Shown piece after piece: positions 27,059 to 35,521 of a stretch of 64,000 nucleotides of DNA (position 1 is the first letter of the stretch; each line of letters starts with the position of its first letter). The DNA comes from CAIXSC01 sp046349915 (GTDB lineage Bacteria; Planctomycetota; Planctomycetia; Pirellulales; Pirellulaceae), in the NCBI GenBank assembly GCA_046349915.1, contig JAXMBL010000008.1:505266-569265 (forward strand), given 5' to 3'. Under the pieces are notes generated by a model, which worked only from the letters and a program-made list of their open reading frames with translations, had not been told where the DNA came from and did not search any database. Position numbers and translations under genes: made by a program.

Positions 27059-29044
27059 TCAGTGTCGAAACAAAAACTCGTCGCTATTCATCAGCGCCCA
27101 CGCCAAATCCCGCGCGCCCTCTTCGTAGCCACACATCCCTTCGGCAAGCGCGAGTTCATCGCTGGTGGGGAAACGTGCGAGCAACGTCAAGTACAAGGTC
27201 TCCGCGGTCTGTCGAGCGTTAGTCGCGCCATGCACGATCTCGCGCATGGCAGGCCCTGTGCGCAGTTTTTCCCGTAGGTGATTTGAATTGAGCATATGCA
27301 AGGCTTGAGCGGCCGATAGTCGATTGCTGCGTTCCGAGAGCAACCCCGTATCTCGAGCTGGCCGGCCAAACATTTCGAGAAACGCGCTCGTGATGCTCCC
27401 ATCGGGCAGTGATACCGCGCGTTGTCCCTCGGGCAGAAACGTGAACGGCTCGGGAATGATGCTCATGTAAACTTCCCAAGTCCCCGTTACCTGACAGATG
27501 GCATCGATCAGGACTTCGGCGTCGAGTCGCCTGACAGGGTAATAGGCGAAGTGAACCGCAGCCTGCGGGTCGTCCGAGAGAGGAATGCAGGAGAGTTGAT
27601 AAACTCGCGAGTTTAGGATGACGCGATACAAATGACGAGGGTCGTACTCCGCCTCGACTAACTCGGTCGCCAAATAGTTAAGCAGCGCGAGATTCGACGC
27701 CGGATTGCCTCGATGGACATCATCCGCGGGCTCGACCACTCCTCGCCCCAACAACCAACTCCACACGCGATTCGCCAGCACCCGCGCGAACCACGGATTG
27801 TCGGGGCGCACCAGCCAGTCCGCAAACACTCGCCGCGGATCTTCACCCGGTGAGATCGTGGCTGCTTTTCCATTGGGAAAGACAGGCGCGGGCCCCTCCC
27901 CTTGAGCCGTCTTTCCCTTGCGGCGATCAAAGTAGACGATCTCTTCTTTCCACTCGCCGGTCGGCTTGAATCCGACCTGAGCAAAGAACCGACTCATCCC
28001 CTCCAATCGCTCCGTCGGCCAGCCTTCCGTTCGCTCGCCGAGAAACGTTAAAGCGACGGCCGAGGCCAAGCCCGACGGCTCGCGATTCTGCACCGCGCGG
28101 TAGAAGTTCACTTGCGGCTTACGAAAATTGCTGCCGGACGCCGTGAGCAATTCACGAGCGAAGTCGTCGTAGGGAACGTTGCGCCGAATGGATTCGCGCA
28201 CCCAACCGTGATAGGCCAGCGCCGCGTACGGCCACAGCTTGACCGGAAACTCAGCCTTCACTCGCAGCACATCGCACCACCGCATGGCCCAATAATCCGC
28301 GAACTCGGGGCGTTTCAGCACATGGTCGATCAGCTTGGAACGCTTCTCGGGGTCGGGATCTTCGAGGAAGCGGCGAGCTTCATCGGCGGTCGGCAACGTC
28401 CCCAACACATCCAGATACAAGCGTCTCACGAAGACTTCGTCCGAACAGACCTTTGCCACGGGGATTTTCAGTTCGTCGAGTTTCGCGAGGACCAGCGTAT
28501 CAATGCTACCGGAGTTCCCCATCGGCATTTCGCTCTCGAACGGATTATGAGCGCCGCGGTTGCTCGACGAGAATGGTGGCAAGCCAAATGGGGCTGGCCC
28601 GAGGGAAGAATTGTCATGCGCGTCGCTCGACGAGTTACTCGCCAACATCGACTTGTCGTCAAAGCTCTTCCCCACGCCACTCGACCAGCCTCCTCCCGCA
28701 CGCGAGCTCTTTTCCAAGCGATCCGACCGAGATGAACTCCGCGTACGACCTCCATCCGCGGCGCCGATGGCATCCGCGGCCCGATCGGCCCTCGTCGCGA
28801 CCGCCCCGGCCACAGGCGCGGCCCCCTGGCGACTGCCGTGATCCAAGAGCGACCAGAGTATCAACAGGCCCGATATCACGCCTCCCGCCGCGACAATGCC
28901 AATGGCCAATGGATCGACGTGATGTCTAGGGGGACGCGGTCGTCGAGTGGGCGGCGCATGAAAGTCGTCTCCGTCATGCACCCAATGCGGATGATCAGGC
29001 AAATGAGGATGCGTCTCGTGATGTCCACGCGGAAAGTGCGTCAT
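27059..29044 (-). CDS. DUF1549/DUF1553 protein with His-rich N-terminus and membrane anchor
   Basis: The start at 29044 overlaps the upstream stop as ATGA; 661 residues. The N-terminal 42 residues are extremely histidine- and proline-rich (about 11 His in THFPRGHHETHPHLPDHPHW and following), then a single membrane helix near residues 46-68 (LAIGIVAAGGVISGLLILWSLL). A Ser/Gly/Ala-rich linker reaches about residue 175. DUF1549 follows (EVFVRRLYLDVLGTLPTADEARRFL, WAMRWCDVLRVK), then DUF1553 (PWFARVLANRVWSWLLGRGVVEPADD, AEYDPRHLYRVILNSRVYQLS). Most family members have a signal peptide and often a cytochrome domain; this one instead appears anchored with the histidine-rich tail inside, which could bind metal. 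DUF1501 follows directly. Confidence 0.92.
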   Translation of the reverse strand: MTHFPRGHHETHPHLPDHPHWVHDGDDFHAPPTRRPRPPRHHVDPLAIGIVAAGGVISGLLILWSLLDHGSRQGAAPVAGAVATRADRAADAIGAADGGRTRSSSRSDRLEKSSRAGGGWSSGVGKSFDDKSMLASNSSSDAHDNSSLGPAPFGLPPFSSSNRGAHNPFESEMPMGNSGSIDTLVLAKLDELKIPVAKVCSDEVFVRRLYLDVLGTLPTADEARRFLEDPDPEKRSKLIDHVLKRPEFADYWAMRWCDVLRVKAEFPVKLWPYAALAYHGWVRESIRRNVPYDDFARELLTASGSNFRKPQVNFYRAVQNREPSGLASAVALTFLGERTEGWPTERLEGMSRFFAQVGFKPTGEWKEEIVYFDRRKGKTAQGEGPAPVFPNGKAATISPGEDPRRVFADWLVRPDNPWFARVLANRVWSWLLGRGVVEPADDVHRGNPASNLALLNYLATELVEAEYDPRHLYRVILNSRVYQLSCIPLSDDPQAAVHFAYYPVRRLDAEVLIDAICQVTGTWEVYMSIIPEPFTFLPEGQRAVSLPDGSITSAFLEMFGRPARDTGLLSERSNRLSAAQALHMLNSNHLREKLRTGPAMREIVHGATNARQTAETLYLTLLARFPTSDELALAEGMCGYEEGARDLAWALMNSDEFLFRH

Positions 29045-30351
29045 GGCTCGCCTCCCGCCGCGCATTCATCGGCAACCTCTCGCTTGCGACGAGCCGTCGG
29101 CGCCCCATCGCATTTGGTCGCCGTGCCTCCGTTCCCACGCATCGGCGGCGAGTAGGCGCAACGAGAAAAGGCGACGCCTTCCACCTCAACCAACAGTTCT
29201 GGCCGGCAGACATCGGCCAGCGCGTAAACCGACGGAATCGCTCCTAGCCTCTCTTCGCAGACCGCTCGACAAAGTTCGTAATCCTCGGGGCGTTTGACGT
29301 AGACGCGGATCTTCGCCAAGTCGCGCAGCGACGAATCGACGCCTTCGATGCCATGGCGAGCAAAGTTGTCGGCGGAGATCAGTCGCTCGATGTTGTCGAG
29401 CGATTGGCGAGTCTGAGCGGCTGCGTCGCCCAAATGTACGCTCTCGGACCGCACGATGCTCGCCGTTCCCGAAATCCACGTCGTCACGTAGTCGCCGATC
29501 CGCACCGCCATGGCTCGCGAGAATTTGGGGCTCTTGGCCGAGTAACTGGTTGAGTACTGGAATGACGAGACCTGTTGGGGATTCTCGAGCGGTCGCAGGA
29601 TGACGTCGGTGCGTTGGGTTCGCAGAGCCATGCCACTGATCGTAAACCCGCGACACAGCGTGCCAATTCCAGTACTCGCAGGGTAATAGTCTGCGCCGTC
29701 GCGCCGCACGACCATGGCCCCGCGAGCCTGCTCTTCGTCGAAGAAATCAGTTCGAGCCCGGTTCAACTCGCGATATCGCTCGGTCGCCCCTTCTAACTCA
29801 ACAATCCCACCCTGATGCAGCCAGGTGCGAACAACATCCCCCGTGGTCGCGCCGACCCGCTGTAGGCGCCGAGCGAACTCGCGAAAGCCGTCTTGAGCTT
29901 GTTGGTAGGCGGAAGCATGTGGATTGGTCGAGACGATCCCGCCCAGATAAGTCCAGTGCAATCCGTCGTAGTGAACCGCCACGACGTCCGGGTACGGATA
30001 AGCGACGTTGACTCCTTCTCCTCCCACCGCCCAAGCTTCTAGCGCCATGGTCTGCCCGGCGCAAGGTGGTTGCAGGACGTAGTTCGTCGCGGGCATGCGA
30101 GCGCCGTAGAAGCGCACGAGCGCGGTATGACACGGTTCCAAATCCTCGGCTCGCCGCAGAAAGAGCGTCTGCAGCGTAACCGTCATCGGCCAGCTTTGAG
30201 TGTGGAGGATTGAACGGAGTTTTTCCGCGACTTCCTCCGCTTGCTCGCTCGCTCCTCCATGGGCCGTCGGCGTCAGCATGAGCGCCATGCGATGGACTTG
30301 GCCCAAATCGATCCGGGAATGTGAGAAATCCGACGCCATGCAGATGGACAT
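29041..30351 (-). CDS. Rid/chorismatase-superfamily protein (FkbO/Hyg5-like)
   Basis: A 436-residue cytoplasmic protein with two YjgF/Rid-like halves. The second half carries the motifs of the FkbO/Hyg5 chorismatase group: PASTGIGTLCRGFTISGMAL, PLENPQQVSSFQYSTSYSAKSPKFSRA, then TTWISGTASIVRSESVHLGDAAAQTRQSLDNIERLIS. True chorismatases hydrolyse chorismate to 3,4-CHD or hydroxybenzoates. Whether the catalytic Glu and substrate-binding arginines are conserved cannot be judged without an alignment, so a general Rid-type enamine/imine function is equally possible. A GGGGAG about 14 nt before the ATG fits the chosen start. It heads the coupled cluster DUF1549-DUF1501-PPC. Confidence 0.75.
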   Translation of the reverse strand: MSICMASDFSHSRIDLGQVHRMALMLTPTAHGGASEQAEEVAEKLRSILHTQSWPMTVTLQTLFLRRAEDLEPCHTALVRFYGARMPATNYVLQPPCAGQTMALEAWAVGGEGVNVAYPYPDVVAVHYDGLHWTYLGGIVSTNPHASAYQQAQDGFREFARRLQRVGATTGDVVRTWLHQGGIVELEGATERYRELNRARTDFFDEEQARGAMVVRRDGADYYPASTGIGTLCRGFTISGMALRTQRTDVILRPLENPQQVSSFQYSTSYSAKSPKFSRAMAVRIGDYVTTWISGTASIVRSESVHLGDAAAQTRQSLDNIERLISADNFARHGIEGVDSSLRDLAKIRVYVKRPEDYELCRAVCEERLGAIPSVYALADVCRPELLVEVEGVAFSRCAYSPPMRGNGGTATKCDGAPTARRKREVADECAAGGEP

Positions 30352-30647
30352 CGCGCGACACTCCCCGTCCGCCAGTCACGCGGCATCGGCCCACTGCGGC
30401 GGCCGAGCCCGGCCCGCCTCTGAGCCGCCCCAACCACTCGACAAGACCTTGCGTGACCACGGCTTCGAACTTCTACCGACGGCCGTCAATCGCCACTCGC
30501 CAACAGTTAGGCAATCGCCGTGCCAGGAAGGGGAACTCGGCAAGAAAGTCGGGAATTCAGCCCACTGAGTCGAATCGGATCGAGCCGCCGTGCACGGCGG
30601 GGCGTGCGATCAGGCGACACCGCGCGCGCAGCGTGCGAAAAGGCTCA

Positions 30648-31577
30648 TCAACGCATGGTGATTTTGTAGCGAGCCAAGATCAGCGTGATGTTGTCTTGGC
30701 CGCCGCGGTCGAGCGCCAGTTGCAGCAGTTTCTGCGTAGCCATCGACGCTCGTTCGGTCGACGAAACGACGGTGGCAATCTCGTCGTCGGTTACATGTTT
30801 GGTCAAGCCGTCGGTGCAGAGCAGCAGCGAGTCCCCCGAGCGCAGCGGCACTCGCAGCGTCGTCACGCCGACAGGCTTATCGTCGGTGGAAATGCAGTTC
30901 GTCAGGATATGGTGCATCCGTGCGACCCGCTCGGGCTCCGCACCGGCGTCCAACAGCACTTGCGCCAGCGTGTCGTCGCGAGTGAGTTGGCCAATCTTGC
31001 GATCCCGAATCAGGTACGCTCGGGAGTCGCCGAGATGGCCAATGAAGACGTCGCGTCCCACCGAGTAAGCGGCGGTAAAGGTAGTCCCCATCCCCCGCAG
31101 GGATTCGTCCTGGGAACCTCGACGGCGCATCGTCTCGGCGATGATGGCCACCAGCGTCCGCATCCGCTCCTCGATCTCCGCCGCATTGGTCGAATCAACT
31201 CGCAAGGGCCAACTACGTTCCTTGGCGCCCCATTCCCAAGCGGTCGTAAGTGCCAACTGACTGGCCAATTCCCCGCAAGCGGCCCCGCCCAAGCCGTCGG
31301 CGACGACATAAGCGAACGCCTCCTCGATACTAGGTTCCAGGAGATCACGAGGCACGTTAGTGAACAGCACTTCCCGAGTTCGCGACCGACGAACAACCGC
31401 AAAGTGATCTTCGTTGTTGGTTCGCACACAGCCCACATGCGATGCCGCGCCGAAGTCAATTTCCGCTACCGCATCCACGCCCACGTAGTACTTCGCACGT
31501 AAGTCAGGTATCGGCTCTAGTTCTACAGTGTCCGACATTGATGCCACTTCGGACTTTGGATCATTCGATTTCGACAT
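30648..31577 (-). CDS. PP2C-family Ser/Thr protein phosphatase
   Basis: About 309 residues from the ATG at 31577; a GTG at 31583 and an ATG at 31538 are alternatives. GCVRTNNEDHFAVV near residue 50 gives the first metal site, EAFAYVVADGLGGAACG the second, then GMGTTFTAAYSVGRDVFIGHLGDSRAYLIRD, LLLCTDGLTKHVTDDEI, and RGGQDNITLILARY. All metal-binding aspartates of bacterial PPM phosphatases are present. These cytoplasmic enzymes reverse Hanks-type kinase phosphorylation; no kinase lies in the window. It has 296 bp of upstream-neighbour spacing on its 3' side (30352-30647) in which I see no gene. Confidence 0.95.
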   Translation of the reverse strand: MSKSNDPKSEVASMSDTVELEPIPDLRAKYYVGVDAVAEIDFGAASHVGCVRTNNEDHFAVVRRSRTREVLFTNVPRDLLEPSIEEAFAYVVADGLGGAACGELASQLALTTAWEWGAKERSWPLRVDSTNAAEIEERMRTLVAIIAETMRRRGSQDESLRGMGTTFTAAYSVGRDVFIGHLGDSRAYLIRDRKIGQLTRDDTLAQVLLDAGAEPERVARMHHILTNCISTDDKPVGVTTLRVPLRSGDSLLLCTDGLTKHVTDDEIATVVSSTERASMATQKLLQLALDRGGQDNITLILARYKITMR

Positions 31578-31638
31578 TCCCACTTTGCCTTTCGTCCCAG
31601 CTCAAATTCACTCGCGATCTTCGCGAAACATTCTACCT

Positions 31639-32898
31639 TTAGCGAACAAACCAGGTTTTCGAAGTCGAGTCGGTCTGGAAGAAATCAAGCATCAAACGTC
31701 CCACTTGCCGGCTTCCAGCTTCGGCGTGATGAGTGCCATCTTGAGCAAAGTCGGTTGGCTGATAGCTGAAGCCGTCCGCTCGCGGAGTCGCTCCATTGGC
31801 CCACAAATAGGGCCCCCAACTCAGCCATGGCGCCCGTACCGGTCCACGATCTGGGTCATAATTCAGCTCAGCATCCCCCGCCAACTGCTTTTCGATCAGC
31901 CATTTCACGCTGAATCCTGACTCATAGGCGTACGGTTCGGGATTGAGCGACGAGGTCGCATAGCCGCCATAAGTTCGACTCGACAAATAGCAAAGTCGAG
32001 CCTGAGGAAACCGCTTGGCGACGATCTGTACGATTGACTGCAATTCAGTCTCTAGTTTCCGCGCATACCCTGGAAAACCTTGACGCGGCCCGGCGTCGGC
32101 CTGCTTGATCCAAGTCGCCCGGACTTGCTGGCGAGTGACGCCCGCCGCCCGTAAGCGATCGTCGACCACTCGCCAATACTCCTGGCCGCGACCGCCATCT
32201 TCATCGTCGTCAATCGAGTCGGCGGTCATGCCGCCTTGAGCGCCATCGACAAAGACCAGCGACGAGTTCCGCTGGTCGAACCGTTCTAACTCCTGCCGAA
32301 AGCCGCGCGACACTTGCGAAGTGTTGCTCATTCCAATCGACAACAGGACGATTTTGCCCGCGGGGTCTGGCTTGCCCTGCGAGTCGACGGGACCAATTTG
32401 CGCCGCCAAGCGCAACCCTGCCTCCTCATGCGCCCGTGGACGTTGGTTTTTCCCCTCGGGATACAAGCCGCCCGTAAACTCGCCGTATTTCCCCTCTGCC
32501 AAATCAGGGAGGGGGAGCAGTTTCGAGTGATCTGGCGAGACGCGAGCACCGCCGCCACCTCCAATCGCCTCGCGTGGCCCCCGTTCTCCCGGCTCCACCA
32601 ACTTCAAGCCCAACGCCACGTCCTTGCCATCTCGCTTACCTGCTTGAAAGAAAATCTCGACGCCAGGCTGGAACCCCGTTAAGCGATCCGCCAGCGACGA
32701 GCCGCGAGCGTTGAGCACTCGAGTTTCCTCGGTCAATTGAAGCGTTCGATCTTGTGGCCCCGCCGTCACCGTGATGCTTCTACCGGGCACATCGATCGCC
32801 TTGAGTTTTCCTCGCTCGATGGGCTGTGACCACCCCGTGCGCGCCACGCAGATGCAAGACAACAGACAAATAACTGCAATAGTATCACGCCAATTCAT
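31639..32898 (-). CDS. Secreted SGNH-like protein, planctomycete type
   Basis: 419 residues from the ATG at 32898, with a strong GGAGG site ten bases upstream; a TTG further up is not needed. The signal peptide is TIAVICLLSCICVARTGWSQ. Residues about 25-100 form a small beta-domain (GKLKAIDVPGRSITVTAG). The main domain begins KIVLLSIGMSNTSQ, has an internal FVDGAQGG, CYLSSRTYGGYA and ends DGTHHAEAGSRQVGRLMLDFF. The D-G-T-H-H placement is what an SGNH hydrolase shows for its catalytic Asp/His, and SIGMSNT would be the serine block, so an esterase role is plausible but unproven. It is divergently oriented from the LRR gene at 33.1 kb. Confidence 0.68.
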   Translation of the reverse strand: MNWRDTIAVICLLSCICVARTGWSQPIERGKLKAIDVPGRSITVTAGPQDRTLQLTEETRVLNARGSSLADRLTGFQPGVEIFFQAGKRDGKDVALGLKLVEPGERGPREAIGGGGGARVSPDHSKLLPLPDLAEGKYGEFTGGLYPEGKNQRPRAHEEAGLRLAAQIGPVDSQGKPDPAGKIVLLSIGMSNTSQVSRGFRQELERFDQRNSSLVFVDGAQGGMTADSIDDDEDGGRGQEYWRVVDDRLRAAGVTRQQVRATWIKQADAGPRQGFPGYARKLETELQSIVQIVAKRFPQARLCYLSSRTYGGYATSSLNPEPYAYESGFSVKWLIEKQLAGDAELNYDPDRGPVRAPWLSWGPYLWANGATPRADGFSYQPTDFAQDGTHHAEAGSRQVGRLMLDFFQTDSTSKTWFVR

Positions 32899-33127
32899 AG
32901 GGGCCTCCAATTTCCAACATTCTCACTCATCCCGCCCCTCTTCGCCACCTCTCTCGTCGCCATTCGTTTCTTCAGCACACTTGGCCCAGTCGCCTCGCAC
33001 TCGCTACCATAGGCCCAAAATGCCGGCCTTGTAACTTGTCCGCATTCACCCAACCAAGCTCGTCCTCAGAGAAGAGACAACTCCCGTCCGCCTCCCCCTT
33101 CACCCGATACTCCGAAAGCCTACTCGC

Positions 33128-35098
33128 ATGCCTACCCGTTTTCGACATAAGCGCCGTTCTCAGCCTCGGATCGGCCATTTCCTTGCCCGCTTCGGCGCCT
33201 GCTGTCAACCCAAATCAACCGTCGGTCCTTGGGAAACGCGAGTCTTGCTGATGCTGGTCGCGCTGCTGCTTGTCGCCTCATCCGTGCTCGCGGCCGACTC
33301 GCCCCGCATTTTCTTGATCGGCAACTCGTTGACCTGGGACACGTCCCCCGCCCTGCTGGGCAGTAACGCTCAATGGCATGTCGACTGCGGCGTCAGCTTG
33401 CAACACATTCACACCAAACCCGAGGCGCCTTGCGTCAAATCATCCACGCTGTGGCCCGATGCGTTTCGCACCTCCACCTACGACGTGATCTCCGTCCAAC
33501 CGCACTACGGCACGTCGCTCGATCAAGACGTCGAAATCATCGGCCACTGGATGACTCAACAACCCAAGGCGGCATGGGTCATTCATTCAGGTTGGGCCTG
33601 GCACGCGAAGCGAGCCGAAGAATTTGAATCGTTTGCGTCCCCCACGCAGATGACCCACAGCCCGATATACTTTCGCGAGTTGGTGGCTCGTTTGAGAGCC
33701 AAGTTCCCGATGCGAGTGATCAGGCAGACGTTGGCTCAGAATGTGCTCGCCGCGATTGCGGAAGATATCCAAGCGGGCCACTCGCCCTACCGCAACGTCG
33801 CCGAGTTGTATCGCGACGATATCCACGTGACGCATGACCAGGGCAAGTACCTGATGCACAACGTCATGCGCAGCGCACTCGGCTTGCCGCCGTCAACGGC
33901 AGGATTCGAAAAAGTCGACGCTGACCGACGAAAGTACTTGGACAGCGTCTTGCACTGGTTGACCATCAGCGACGCGGACCGCGAACTCGTGCGCCAGGCA
34001 TTGCTGCTGGACGCCTCCGACCGTCCCGCGATTGTGGCTCGTATTCAAGACGAACGCCTGCGGCAGCATACGACTGACTTGATCGCGAAGTTGAGTCCGT
34101 TGATGGCGGCCAGACGCGAGGCAATCGCCTTGGAAGCCGCGGTACACACCGCCGGTGGCAAGGTCGTTTGGGGCTCCACGGCGCCACAATGGTTGTCTTT
34201 AGCGGTCGCCGACGAAGGCATCCCGCTGTTCGATCTTCCCGTCACGGTCGACCTCTACAACGGCAACAATCCGTTGAAGGGCAAGGGAGGGAAGAACGAA
34301 GCCGTCACCGACGATTGGCTCGCTCACCTTACTCGCCATCCCTCGCTGCGACGAATCGATGTTTCGAACTGCGCGATCCAGGGTGAAGGACTCAAGCACT
34401 TGTCGGCCCTCACTGGCCTGCGGGAACTCAACCTGACCCTCACACCCGTGCGTGACGAGTCGCTGAAGCATCTGGCCGAACTGAAGGAACTTCGAGTGCT
34501 CGGGCTCGCTTCCACGCAATGCAATGGGACCGGGTTCCTTCATCTGACGGGACTTCAGAATCTCACGAGCGTGAACTTTCACTTTACTCCCTTGAACGAT
34601 GACGGATTGCGAGCGATCGCTGCTGTTCCCATCGCGGATCGACTATGGTTCGCTCACACTCGTTTCACCGATACCGGCGCAACGAGTCTTGCTCAACAAA
34701 ACAAACTCAAACGCTGTGGCTTGGGGAGCCAGGACCCAGCGAGTTCGGGGGAAGCCGTCGCCGCACTTGTGAAGGTCCCGCTCGAGGAACTCGCACTGCT
34801 CGACAACCAAGCAACCCCTGCGGGCGTCGGACATGCCGCTCGCATCAAGACCTTGCGCAAGCTGGATGTATCGCACGCCCCCACGGTGGGCGATGAATCG
34901 CTACCGGCCTTGGCCGCCATGTCCAAGCTGGAGGAATTGATCTTGGGGAGTGCGGTGGTCACCGACGAGGGACTCAAGCAATTGGCCTCGTCCCGTTCGC
35001 TCAAGAGCCTTCGCTTGATGGGACTCAAGAAAGTGACGCCGGCGGGCATCGAATGGCTGAGGAAAGAACGGCCCCAGTGGACGATTCAAGTACAGTAG
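33128..35098 (+). CDS. SGNH-like plus leucine-rich-repeat secreted protein
   Basis: The frame starts at ATG 33128, but an ATG at 33251 places the hydrophobic LVALLLVASSVLAA at the very N-terminus as a signal peptide; neither has a good ribosome site, so the start is uncertain. After the leader, RIFLIGNSLTWDTSPALL resembles the serine block of SGNH/GDSL proteins, and a YRDDIHVTHDQGKYLMHNVM segment about 200 residues later could supply Asp and His. Residues about 380-650 are leucine-rich repeats of the planctomycete type (LRELNLTLTPVRDESLKHLAEL, LRVLGLASTQCNGTGFLHL, LEELILGSAVVTDEGLKQLA). The LRR part is confident. The fold of the first half is inferred from short motifs. Confidence 0.8.
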   Translation: MPTRFRHKRRSQPRIGHFLARFGACCQPKSTVGPWETRVLLMLVALLLVASSVLAADSPRIFLIGNSLTWDTSPALLGSNAQWHVDCGVSLQHIHTKPEAPCVKSSTLWPDAFRTSTYDVISVQPHYGTSLDQDVEIIGHWMTQQPKAAWVIHSGWAWHAKRAEEFESFASPTQMTHSPIYFRELVARLRAKFPMRVIRQTLAQNVLAAIAEDIQAGHSPYRNVAELYRDDIHVTHDQGKYLMHNVMRSALGLPPSTAGFEKVDADRRKYLDSVLHWLTISDADRELVRQALLLDASDRPAIVARIQDERLRQHTTDLIAKLSPLMAARREAIALEAAVHTAGGKVVWGSTAPQWLSLAVADEGIPLFDLPVTVDLYNGNNPLKGKGGKNEAVTDDWLAHLTRHPSLRRIDVSNCAIQGEGLKHLSALTGLRELNLTLTPVRDESLKHLAELKELRVLGLASTQCNGTGFLHLTGLQNLTSVNFHFTPLNDDGLRAIAAVPIADRLWFAHTRFTDTGATSLAQQNKLKRCGLGSQDPASSGEAVAALVKVPLEELALLDNQATPAGVGHAARIKTLRKLDVSHAPTVGDESLPALAAMSKLEELILGSAVVTDEGLKQLASSRSLKSLRLMGLKKVTPAGIEWLRKERPQWTIQVQ

Positions 35099-35142
35099 GC
35101 GAGTGGTTAAGGCGCGAACTCGCACCATACACCGCCGCTCAT

Positions 35143-35384
35143 GTACGACGGACTTCTAGTCCGTCGCCCATCGCCTCACCACGTCGCTTGGCTGGCGGCG
35201 ATAGGCGCTCGCACGCCAGGCGGCTGTCCGCTCGCGAAGCGAGCGGGCTACTACCGTACGACGGCCCCCAGTCCGTCGCTCATCGCCTCACAACGCCGCT
35301 TGGCTAGCGGCCATGGGCGCTCGCACGCCAGGCGGCTGTCCGCTCGCGAAGCGAGCGGGCTACCACCGTACGACGGACTTCCAG
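35143..35384. repeat. 113-bp tandem duplication carrying family A and C hairpins
   Basis: Two consecutive near-identical units, 35143-35255 (113 bp) and 35256-35367 (112 bp), and the first 17 bases of a third at 35368-35384. Each unit starts with a GTAC-headed CGACGGACT hairpin (perfect at 35146-35166; decayed to CGACGGCCCCC at 35259-35278; broken off at 35371-35384). Each ends with a CCGCTCGC / GCGAGCGG hairpin (35228-35246 and 35340-35358). The units differ at about ten positions, so the duplication is not brand new. They occupy most of the 423-bp gap between the LRR gene and the antiporter gene; no gene is visible there. Confidence 0.9.
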
Positions 35385-35413
35385 GCTGGTAGCTTTTTTT
35401 TCGTCCGGCTGCC
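35384..35413. repeat. 30-bp dispersed repeat, copy 1 (CTGGTAG / T-run / CGTCCGGCTGCC)
   Basis: GGCTGGTAG, a run of T, then TTCGTCCGGCTGCC. The same word occurs in reverse complement at 58430-58457. Its left edge is exactly where the third tandem unit at 35368 is interrupted, which suggests the two elements collided. Confidence 0.65.
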
Positions 35414-35521
35414 TTGCCGGGTTGCGTTTCGAGCGATTGCGAGTACGCTGCCGATGCGGAAAAATGTGTGGCGTCCCACTCCCAGCGCCTGCAAGGGCCC
35501 CGACCGTAGCCTGGAAGTTCT

